Source of the DNA: Chitinophaga sp. sic0106 | GTDB lineage: Bacteria > Bacteroidota > Bacteroidia > Chitinophagales > Chitinophagaceae | Length of the DNA stretch: 64,000 bases | Assembly (NCBI RefSeq): GCF_019219075.1 | Contig: NZ_JAHUWJ010000018.1 | Location: 62,001-126,000, forward strand | Direction of reading: 5' to 3' | The notes under the pieces: generated by a model | Databases searched by the model: none | Seen by the model: the letters and a program-made list of their open reading frames with translations, nothing else | Told to the model about the DNA's origin: nothing | Translations under genes and position numbers: made by a program | In this document: piece after piece, positions 43,638 to 50,165 of the stretch | Layout of the letters: every line of letters starts with the position of its first letter | How positions within the stretch are numbered: position 1 is the stretch's first letter

Positions 43638-44513
43638 TTATTTTTCCTTGCTCATTTTTTCCAGCCAGGCTTTTTCTTCTGCGCTCAGGCTGTTATATCC
43701 TTTTTCATTGATTTTATCCAGCAATTGATCGAGGCGGCTTTGTGGATTTTCGTCTGCTTTTTTTACCACTTTCAGCGGGGATTTCTTGGGTTTGAACTTT
43801 TTTACCACTGGTTTTACGCTGCTGCGCTGGGCGGGTGAAAAGAGCCATATCAGTGGCCTTGCGAGGTCGGTGCCGTTTTGCAGCAGTTTAATATAGGCGA
43901 AGCCGAGGGCTGCGCCGCCGAGGTGCGACATCACGCCGCCGAAGTTACCATCAAACATAGTGATCACGCCGATGATTACCAGCGCCAGGGCCAGCCATTT
44001 CAGTTTAATGGCACCTATAAACATCAGTCCTATTTCGTAGTTTGGGACCTGGGTGGCCGCTGCTACCAGCAGGCACATCACGGAGGCGGAAGCACCGATC
44101 ATGAGGGCATCCGGGGCAGGCACAAAAAGGAAGTAGGAACCCATATAAATCAACCCTCCGGCGATACCTCCCAGCAGGTACACGGGCAATACCCGCTGAT
44201 TCCCTAACATCTCCCTGAAAATATTACCAAACCAGAAGAGGTTCAGCATGTTAAAGAGAATATGCAGGATACCTACATGTGCAAACATGTAAGTGAATAA
44301 CCCCCAGGGTTTAGTGATAAATATCGAAGGGCTTGCATGCAGGGCTACCTGATTGTATACCAGCTCATAAATTCCGGTGTTGGAAATAATATCTACCAGG
44401 CGTAATATATTCATAGCCAGGAATACGATAATATTCCAGAATAACAGATGGTTAACTGTGTTCCCTTGCCTAAGCCAATAGCGAATATCCGATTGAAAAG
44501 AGGTCCCGTTCAT
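43638..44513 (-). CDS. Rhomboid family intramembrane serine protease
   Basis: A 291-residue membrane protein with about six or seven helices in the first 210 residues and a basic cytosolic tail. The rhomboid signature is complete: H-x-x-x-x-H-x-x-x-N (His79, His84, Asn88), the catalytic G-x-S-x as G-A-S-A with Ser142, and catalytic His197 in M-S-H-L-G-G-A-A-L-G-F. The tail (K-K-F-K-P-K-K-S-P-L-K-V-V-K-K then a helical end) is Bacteroidota-typical. It cleaves transmembrane substrates; the substrate is unknown. It lies upstream of ispH on the same strand, with a 210-base gap. Confidence 0.93.
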   Translation of the reverse strand: MNGTSFQSDIRYWLRQGNTVNHLLFWNIIVFLAMNILRLVDIISNTGIYELVYNQVALHASPSIFITKPWGLFTYMFAHVGILHILFNMLNLFWFGNIFREMLGNQRVLPVYLLGGIAGGLIYMGSYFLFVPAPDALMIGASASVMCLLVAAATQVPNYEIGLMFIGAIKLKWLALALVIIGVITMFDGNFGGVMSHLGGAALGFAYIKLLQNGTDLARPLIWLFSPAQRSSVKPVVKKFKPKKSPLKVVKKADENPQSRLDQLLDKINEKGYNSLSAEEKAWLEKMSKEK

Positions 44514-44873
44514 ATCTACAAATTAATATAAAAATCCGGGAATTTTGGTTGCACTGCAATAAAAATGCCGCGGCTGTAAAGACAAATATTTTGTTCTGTT
44601 CTTATTCGAATTAAAACAAATATCTGCTACGATAGTTCTTATTGGACCAGTCTTTTTTTCTCCGGGAATGGCTGCTTTATTTTGTCGGCGGGCAGGGCGC
44701 AGTCTAACCCTCCCCGCTGGTTTCCAGCTGTGCCACAGGCGGAGACGAAACCCGGTCTGATGCCCGGTTTGATAAATTGCTGTTAATACCGGGAAAACCG
44801 CCCAAAATTCCGTATTTTTGCAGTCCCAATTAAAAAGGGGGCCCGGGTATTCCGGGTCAAAACACAAATTTTT
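44514..44873. other. Intergenic region with rpsA promoter element and leader hairpin
   Basis: No gene. A -7 element TATTTTTG lies at 44813-44820 without an obvious TTG at 19-21 bases. A 7-bp hairpin (GGCCCGG / CCGGGTC, loop GTATT, 44840-44858) falls in the predicted rpsA leader. Confidence 0.55.
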
Positions 44874-46757
44874 ATGAGCGAAAACAACATTCCTAACGAA
44901 CAAAACGCTGAACAACAGGCTACTCCGGTAGAAACAGCGGTAAAAAATGCACCTGTTGCTACTGCTCACGACGATTTCGATTGGAGCGTAGACAAACGTA
45001 ACGTTTCTTCTTACAGCCAGGCTGAAAAAGAAAAGTACGATGCAACTTACGACAGCACCTTCAAAGTGTTTGAAGAAAACAGCCTCCTGAACGGTACTGT
45101 AGTAGGTATGACCAATACTGACGTGGTAATCAACATCGGTTTCAAATCCGACGGTCTGATTTCTCTGAACGAGTTCCGTGACCTGCAAGGTCTGAAAATC
45201 GGTGACGAGGTAGAAGTACTGGTTGTAGAAAAAGAAGACCGCGATGGTAACCTGCACCTGAGCCGTAAACAAGCTCGTCAAAAACGTGCATGGGAAAAAA
45301 TCGTGGAAGTTTACAAAACCGGCGAAGTGGTTACTGGTACTGTTACCAGCAAAACCAAAGGCGGCTTGATCGTGGACGTTTATGGTATGGAAACCTTCCT
45401 GCCAGGTTCTCAGATCGATGTGAAACCAGTTACCGATTACGACCAGTTCGTAGGTAAAACTATGGAGTTCAAAGTGGTGAAAGTAAACGAAACCATCCGC
45501 AACGCCGTAGTTTCTCACAAAGCACTGATCGAAAGCGATATCGAACAACAGAGAGTGGACATCATCAGCAAACTGGAGAAAGGCCAGGTGCTGGAAGGTA
45601 CCATCAAAAATATCACCGACTTCGGTGCATTCATCGACCTGGGTGGTCTCGACGGTCTGCTGTATATCACAGATATCAGCTGGGGTCGTATCTCTCACCC
45701 ATCCGAAGTGCTCCAGATGGATCAGAAAATCAACGTTGTTGTGCTTGACTTTGATGACGAAAAACGTCGCATAAGCCTGGGCTACAAACAACTGACTCCT
45801 CATCCATGGGATACTTTACCAGCTACCATCACTGAAGGTGCTAAAGTAAAAGGTAAAGTAGTAAACATCGAAGATTACGGTGCATTCCTGGAAATCATGC
45901 CAGGTGTTGAAGGTCTGGTTCACGTATCTGAAATCTCCTGGGCTTCTACCCCAATCAACGCTAAAGAATTCTTCAAATTAGGTGAAGAATACGAAGCAGT
46001 TGTGGTAACCCTGAGCAAAGAAGAGCGTAAAATGTCTCTGTCTATCAAACAACTGACAGAAGATCCTTGGGCTACTATCGAAACTAAATTCCCTGTTGAC
46101 AGCCGTCACAAAGGTATCGTGAAAAACATCACTCCTTATGGCGTATTCGTTGAACTGGAAACCGGTATCGGTGGTATGATCCACATCTCCGACCTCTCCT
46201 GGATCAAACGTTTCAACCACCCATCTGAGTACACTAAAGTTGGTAACGAAATCGACGTAGTGATCCTGGGTATTGATAAAGAAAACCGCAAGCTGAGCCT
46301 CGGTCACAAACAGATCGAAGAAGATCCTTGGAACACCTTCGAAACTATCTTCCCGATCAACTCCGTACACGAAGGTACCGTTGTGAAGAAAGACGAAAAA
46401 GGTGCTACCGTTCAGCTGCAGTATGGTCTGGAAGCATACGCTCCTGCCCGTCACCTGAGAACTGAAGATGATAAACCAATCAACGTTGAAGACGTGAAAG
46501 AATTCATGATCATCGAATTCGATCGCTCTGAAAAACGCATCCTGGTTTCTCATACCCGCGTTTGGGAAAAAGCTCAGGCTGAAGAGAAACAAGCTGTCGT
46601 GAAAGAAAAACGCGAAGAAGCTGACAAAACTCGTAAAGCTGTGAAAAACATCCAGGGTAAAGTAGAAAAAGCTACTTTAGGTGATCTGGGTGCGCTCGCT
46701 GAACTGCGCGAAAAACTGAAACAGTCTGAAGGTGGTGAAGAGAAATCTGCACAATAA
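44874..46757 (+). CDS. rpsA: 30S ribosomal protein S1
   Basis: A 627-residue protein with about six S1 RNA-binding repeats in series after an acidic N-terminal extension. Typical repeat strings are G-T-I-K-N-I-T-D-F-G-A-F-I-D-L-G-G-L-D-G-L and G-K-V-V-N-I-E-D-Y-G-A-F-L-E. The C-terminus is a long lysine/glutamate-rich helix. S1 melts and holds mRNA on the small subunit, which matters in Bacteroidota because Shine-Dalgarno sites are weak; none is visible before this ATG. Codon use is strongly biased, as expected for a highly expressed gene. Confidence 0.96.
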   Translation: MSENNIPNEQNAEQQATPVETAVKNAPVATAHDDFDWSVDKRNVSSYSQAEKEKYDATYDSTFKVFEENSLLNGTVVGMTNTDVVINIGFKSDGLISLNEFRDLQGLKIGDEVEVLVVEKEDRDGNLHLSRKQARQKRAWEKIVEVYKTGEVVTGTVTSKTKGGLIVDVYGMETFLPGSQIDVKPVTDYDQFVGKTMEFKVVKVNETIRNAVVSHKALIESDIEQQRVDIISKLEKGQVLEGTIKNITDFGAFIDLGGLDGLLYITDISWGRISHPSEVLQMDQKINVVVLDFDDEKRRISLGYKQLTPHPWDTLPATITEGAKVKGKVVNIEDYGAFLEIMPGVEGLVHVSEISWASTPINAKEFFKLGEEYEAVVVTLSKEERKMSLSIKQLTEDPWATIETKFPVDSRHKGIVKNITPYGVFVELETGIGGMIHISDLSWIKRFNHPSEYTKVGNEIDVVILGIDKENRKLSLGHKQIEEDPWNTFETIFPINSVHEGTVVKKDEKGATVQLQYGLEAYAPARHLRTEDDKPINVEDVKEFMIIEFDRSEKRILVSHTRVWEKAQAEEKQAVVKEKREEADKTRKAVKNIQGKVEKATLGDLGALAELREKLKQSEGGEEKSAQ

Positions 46758-46776
46758 GATCGTTTCTTAAAATAAC

Positions 46777-46815
46777 AAAAACCCGGTCTGAGTAAAATCA
46801 GGCCGGGTTTTTTTA
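46777..46815 (+). terminator. Intrinsic terminator after rpsA
   Basis: AAAAACCCGGTCTGA pairs with TCAGGCCGGGTTTTT (one mismatch-like T-G) over loop GTAAAA, with a following T-run. Confidence 0.9.
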
Positions 46816-46869
46816 TTTGCTTATCCCGCGCCAGTTTTCCTACCCTCTGCCTGCGCAACTGTTTATTTA

Positions 46870-46902
46870 AGGATCATTATGTGTTGTTTTGAGGATCATT
46901 AT
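46870..46902 (+). promoter_or_regulatory. Direct repeats, candidate operator of the Fic gene
   Basis: AGGATCATTAT occurs at 46870-46880 and again at 46892-46902, a 22-base period (two helix turns). The second copy ends 15 bases before the -7 element TATTTTTG (46918-46925), covering the expected -33 position. The Fic protein has its own winged helix, so autoregulation is plausible. Confidence 0.5.
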
Positions 46903-46951
46903 TTGTGCATTTAGTTGTATTTTTGTTTCAAATATGATCTTTATCTGAACT

Positions 46952-47989
46952 ATGGACAGTCGCAAAGCAATAATATTAGAATATTTACATAACCACCCAT
47001 CATCTTCCTCTATGGAAATTCATGAGGGTATAGCATCAGATGCGGCATATGTAACTACTAAACGAACACTAAGTAAACTGCAGGAACAAGGCCTGGTCGA
47101 GTCAACCGGACAGAAAAGATCTACCAGATATAGGTTAAGTACCTCATATGATATATTGCGCCCAATTGATTTGGCGAAATACTTTGAAAAAGAGATTGAT
47201 GAGAGAACAATAAAAGAACAGTTCAATCTGGAGCTAATTGCCAGTGTTCTTACCAACATTAGTCTCTTTACAGAAGATGAGAATGTTTACCTCTCATCAT
47301 TACAGCAAAAATTTAGAGATAACTTGTCACATCTCTCGACGGTCGAATATAACAAAGAATTAGAGCGCCTTGCCATCGACCTCAGTTGGAAATCATCACA
47401 AATAGAAGGAAATACTTATTCCCTTCTGGAAACCGAACGGTTATTAAAAGAAAAGGAAACTGCCGCTGGTAAGTCTTTGGAGGATGCTTATATGCTTCTC
47501 AATCATAAGGAAGCATTGAATTTCATCATTGATAATCCTGAGTATGTAGTCCCACTTACTGTGTCCAGGATAGAAGATATTCATAGTATTCTGGTGAAAA
47601 ATCTTGGTGTAGACCGTAATATCAGACAACGTAGAGTAGGCATATCTGGTACAAATTATAAACCATTGGATAACGAACATCAAATACGGGATGCATTAAG
47701 AGATATGTGTGATTTAATTAATTCCAAAGACAACGTATTCGAAAAAGCTTTTCTCGCTTTGGTGTTGTTGTCATATATCCAGGCTTTTGCAGATGGAAAT
47801 AAACGAACAGCTAGAATCATTAGTAATGCCCTGCTAATTGCTTCAGGTTATTGTCCTATTTCTTTCAGAACAGTGGATTCACTTGATTATAAAAAAGCAA
47901 TGTTAGTTTTCTATGAACTGAATAATATTACGCCGTTCAAAGCAATATTCATCAACCAATTTGAATTTGCTGTGAATAATTATTTCTAA
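46952..47989 (+). CDS. Fic family protein with N-terminal winged helix; catalytic His replaced by Gln
   Basis: 345 residues. Residues 1-75 look like a winged helix-turn-helix (A-Y-V-T-T-K-R-T-L-S-K-L-Q-E-Q-G-L-V-E-S-T-G). An inhibitory-helix motif [ST]xxxE[GN] appears as S-S-Q-I-E-G at 148-153. The Fic core motif reads Q-A-F-A-D-G-N-K-R-T-A-R from residue 277, where canonical Fic AMP-transferases have H-P-F-x-D-G-N-G/K-R. The catalytic histidine is therefore glutamine. The rest of the fold looks intact. The gene is noticeably AT-rich compared with rpsA and could have been acquired. It may be a catalytically altered or regulatory Fic. Confidence 0.88.
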   Translation: MDSRKAIILEYLHNHPSSSSMEIHEGIASDAAYVTTKRTLSKLQEQGLVESTGQKRSTRYRLSTSYDILRPIDLAKYFEKEIDERTIKEQFNLELIASVLTNISLFTEDENVYLSSLQQKFRDNLSHLSTVEYNKELERLAIDLSWKSSQIEGNTYSLLETERLLKEKETAAGKSLEDAYMLLNHKEALNFIIDNPEYVVPLTVSRIEDIHSILVKNLGVDRNIRQRRVGISGTNYKPLDNEHQIRDALRDMCDLINSKDNVFEKAFLALVLLSYIQAFADGNKRTARIISNALLIASGYCPISFRTVDSLDYKKAMLVFYELNNITPFKAIFINQFEFAVNNYF

Positions 47990-47990
47990 A

Positions 47991-48066
47991 AAGGTTTCTA
48001 TGTAGAGTGATAACTACCTCACATTTGTCTGGGCTTTCGGTCTGGACAATTGTGAGGTGAAACCTT
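47991..48066. repeat. Large nested hairpin between convergent genes
   Basis: Outer arms AAGGTTT (47991-47997) and AAACCTT (48060-48066) enclose an inner 16-bp stem with one mismatch (48017-48032 with 48042-48057), loop GCTTTCGGT. The outer right arm reaches the stop codon of the cyclase gene. Read leftwards, a TTTTT tract follows, so it may terminate the cyclase transcript. Confidence 0.7.
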
Positions 48067-48829
48067 ACTCAAATATCGCCACCACCCTTGCCGGCGCAGC
48101 ACTCGCACCTTTTATCTTCAATGGAAACACACTCACCTTAAACCCGGACGGCGGCAACGCTCCCAGGTTCACCAACTGCTCCATATGGCAATACTCTTTC
48201 TGCTGCCCTACCAGGTGTGCCTGCCAGAAATAATCGTTTTTTCCGGTTTTTTTGGCGTTTTCCGCCATATATTTTAACGGGAGATCGAAACCCCACTGAT
48301 CAATGCCCATCACTTTTACACCCTGATCTATCAGCCAGTGCGTGGCTTCCGCGCTCATACCGGTGCCCCGCATCGGGTAGTCTTTCGTTCCAATATATTT
48401 ATCCCGGCCTGTATAAATCAATACGATAGTACCGGGCCTGATCTCAATGCCGGTACGGGCAATGTCCGCCTGGATATCCGCCAATGTGATCTCTTCAAAA
48501 TCGGCCTTGTGGGTCATATTAATGACCACTCCATCTCCATAACACCATTCTAAAGGAATTTCATCAATCGTTTTGGCTGGCTTGCCATCCACAGTGGGAG
48601 AGTAGTGCCAGGGGGCATCTATATGAGTGGCTGCATGCACACCCATTCCCATAATCTTATCATCTGCCCAGCCCTCAAACCCTCTGGGAAAGAGCTTTGC
48701 CGGCAAACCGATGAAGAAACGAATCAATCCTTTGCTTTTACGATGAGGCTTATGCTTGATCTTAATGCGCATAAACCAGGGGTCTTGCTTGTTATAAGCA
48801 ATCGTTTTGGAGAGGTCTACGATTTTCAT
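48065..48829 (-). CDS. Cyclase family protein (kynurenine formamidase-like fold)
   Basis: A 254-residue metal-dependent hydrolase. It has the family motif H-x-x-T-H-x-D-A-P-x-H as H-A-A-T-H-I-D-A-P-W-H near residue 65, and the later segments V-L-I-Y-T-G-R-D-K, S-A-E-A-T-H-W-L and V-M-G-I-D-Q-W-G-F-D found in cyclase-family proteins. Substrates in the family range from N-formylkynurenine to cyclic amides, and no tryptophan catabolism genes are nearby, so the substrate cannot be given. It appears to be monocistronic. Confidence 0.88.
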   Translation of the reverse strand: MKIVDLSKTIAYNKQDPWFMRIKIKHKPHRKSKGLIRFFIGLPAKLFPRGFEGWADDKIMGMGVHAATHIDAPWHYSPTVDGKPAKTIDEIPLEWCYGDGVVINMTHKADFEEITLADIQADIARTGIEIRPGTIVLIYTGRDKYIGTKDYPMRGTGMSAEATHWLIDQGVKVMGIDQWGFDLPLKYMAENAKKTGKNDYFWQAHLVGQQKEYCHMEQLVNLGALPPSGFKVSVFPLKIKGASAAPARVVAIFE

Positions 48830-48850
48830 AAGAATGAATGTTCTTTTATT

Positions 48851-48888
48851 CCCGAACGGATAATCGCGACCGCCATCACCCGTTCGGG
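48851..48888. repeat. Stem-loop between HAD and cyclase genes
   Basis: CCCGAACGG (48851-48859) pairs perfectly with CCGTTCGGG (48880-48888) over a 20-base loop. No T-run. Confidence 0.55.
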
Positions 48889-48983
48889 GCTGACTAAAAA
48901 GGCCTGCTTAATGGGCAGGTGATGGAAACCCAACAGCAATTTCGCGGTACCTGGCCCATCATTTTACTTTTGGTCAGCATCTG

Positions 48984-49643
48984 TTAATGCTGTATGGCCA
49001 GCAATTTGGCATCATTAAACTCCAGCAGCGAATCCAGCTTCAAATTCGCCAGCGCATACCTGGCATCCTGCCTGTTATGCGCCTCGGGCACCACTACTGT
49101 GGTCATACGCGCGGCCCTGGCAGCCGTCATGCCGGTCACACTGTCCTCAAACGCCACACATTCCAGCGGACTGCTCCCCAGCGCCTTCGCGCAGGCCAGG
49201 TACACCGCCGGATGAGGCTTGCCGTAATCCTCGAATTCAGCAGAGGCTACTGCCTGAAAATAATCACTAATGCCCAAATGTTCGATGACCGCATCAATCA
49301 ACCTTTTAGGGGATGAAGAAGCGAGCCCCATCTTAAATTTCCGCTCTTTAAAGAAATCTAATATATAATGCAAGCCCTCCATGGACCTGCCTTCCGCAAT
49401 AATCATTTTAATAACAGTGGAAATAATCTCATCCGTTACCTGCTCCTCACTTTTACCATTCCAGTTAAAATGCCGGTGCCAGTAGTTTACCACCTCCTTT
49501 GTACGTAAACCGGTGGTTTTATGCCACAAGTCCGGTGTCAGCGATACGCCCACTGTATTAAATACCTCCTGCATCGCCAGTCCCCATAAAGGTTCCGAGT
49601 CCACCAGCAGGCCATCCATGTCAAATATTACTGTATTAATCAT
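48984..49643 (-). CDS. HAD-superfamily sugar phosphatase (HxpB/beta-PGM-like)
   Basis: A 219-residue HAD hydrolase with helical cap of the beta-phosphoglucomutase/HxpB type. Motif I is F-D-M-D-G-L-L-V-D-S-E (nucleophile Asp8, acid Asp10), motif II G-L-A-S-S-S-P-K-R, and motif III/IV K-P-H-P-A-V-Y then F-E-D-S-V-T-G. The order and spacing fit small sugar-phosphate phosphatases, with hexitol or 2-deoxyglucose phosphate as likely substrates. A -7-like element TAACTTTG lies on the minus strand at 49668-49661, about 20 bases before the start. Confidence 0.9.
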   Translation of the reverse strand: MINTVIFDMDGLLVDSEPLWGLAMQEVFNTVGVSLTPDLWHKTTGLRTKEVVNYWHRHFNWNGKSEEQVTDEIISTVIKMIIAEGRSMEGLHYILDFFKERKFKMGLASSSPKRLIDAVIEHLGISDYFQAVASAEFEDYGKPHPAVYLACAKALGSSPLECVAFEDSVTGMTAARAARMTTVVVPEAHNRQDARYALANLKLDSLLEFNDAKLLAIQH

Positions 49644-49798
49644 AGTTCCGATTTGCGGCGCAAAGTTAACTCTTTATTTTTCTGCCTGTTAAAGCCATAA
49701 CAATAAGTTATTACCCATAATGATAGGTTATGCGGGTAAGCCCGGATTTGTACTCATTTTTAGCGGTGCGGTTGTGTGTAATGCTTGCTGGTATTGGG

Positions 49799-49810
49799 TT
49801 AGGGAGATGC
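49799..49810 (+). repeat. Dispersed motif, copy 6 (TTAGGGAGATGC)
   Basis: Plus-strand copy in the intergenic region between the HAD gene and the sulfite reductase promoter. Confidence 0.7.
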
Positions 49811-49903
49811 TATTTTTCTCCCGGCCATAATCCATCGGAATTGCAGTCCTTCATTTTTTAAATTTTATCTAAATAACACCCCCATTTTTTATTAAAAAAA
49901 GTT

Positions 49904-49933
49904 TTGGAATGATAACCCCGTCCTATATCTTTG
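49904..49933 (+). promoter_or_regulatory. Promoter of the sulfite reductase operon
   Basis: TTG (49904-49906), 19-base spacer, TATCTTTG (49926-49933): a full match to the Bacteroidota consensus. The start point should fall near 49940, about 20 bases before the leader ORF. Confidence 0.85.
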
Positions 49934-49960
49934 TATTACTCTACTAAAATTATAGGGAAT

Positions 49961-50035
49961 ATGGGTAATGGACGGATAAGGAAGTTTGTCGCATGTTGTT
50001 GGATGTCAATGATCCAGGAGGCGTGCGCATTATGA
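49961..50035 (+). CDS. Cysteine leader peptide of an attenuator
   Basis: A 24-codon ORF (ATG 49961, stop TGA 50033-50035) beginning M-G-N-G-R-I-R-K-F-V and continuing A-C-C-W-M-S-M-I-Q-E-A-C-A-L. Cys codons are tandem at 49994-49999 and single at 50024-50026, and three further residues are Met, so a quarter of the peptide is sulfur-containing. TAGGGA lies 3 bases before the ATG. Its last codons overlap an antiterminator strand and a terminator follows. The peptide itself probably has no function; ribosome position on it would sense charged tRNA-Cys. It is too short to be found by standard gene calling. Confidence 0.75.
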   Translation: MGNGRIRKFVACCWMSMIQEACAL

Positions 50036-50096
50036 TCATGTAAATAACTAACTGATTATAAATAAACTGCCTCCGGAAACACCCGGGGGCTTTTTT
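50000..50096 (+). promoter_or_regulatory. Attenuator: protector, antiterminator and terminator
   Basis: Protector stem TGGAT (50000-50004) with ATCCA (50012-50016). Antiterminator: CC-A-GGAGGCG (50014-50023) pairs with TGCCTCCGG (50068-50076), nine pairs with a bulged A and one G-T. Terminator: GCCTCCGG (50069-50076) with CCGGGGGC (50083-50090), then six T's. The antiterminator and terminator share 50069-50076 and are mutually exclusive. A ribosome stalled at the tandem Cys codons leaves 50014-50023 free; one that reaches the stop covers it. Confidence 0.75.
50069..50096 (+). terminator. Leader terminator before the reductase gene
   Basis: An 8-bp stem with one T-G pair, loop AAACAC, T6 run, ending 70 bases upstream of the reductase ATG and inside its transcript. 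Confidence 0.82.
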
Positions 50097-50165
50097 GTAG
50101 AGAAAACAACCAAAAGCCCGTTAGTCAAATCAAATTCAGCAATCTACCACCAGAAAATATTTGTT

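Noticed and set aside
44205..44220. Near-copy of the dispersed motif inside the rhomboid gene
   Set aside because: It has a base change and lies in conserved codons, so it is probably coincidental.
44523..45803. Open frame of 426 codons on the minus strand
   Set aside because: Antisense to rpsA; highly biased codon use of S1 leaves the complementary frame open. No recognisable domain.
49940..50100. SAM riboswitch or cobalamin-type leader upstream of the reductase
   Set aside because: I see none of the conserved riboswitch cores, and the leader peptide with mutually exclusive helices explains the terminator better.
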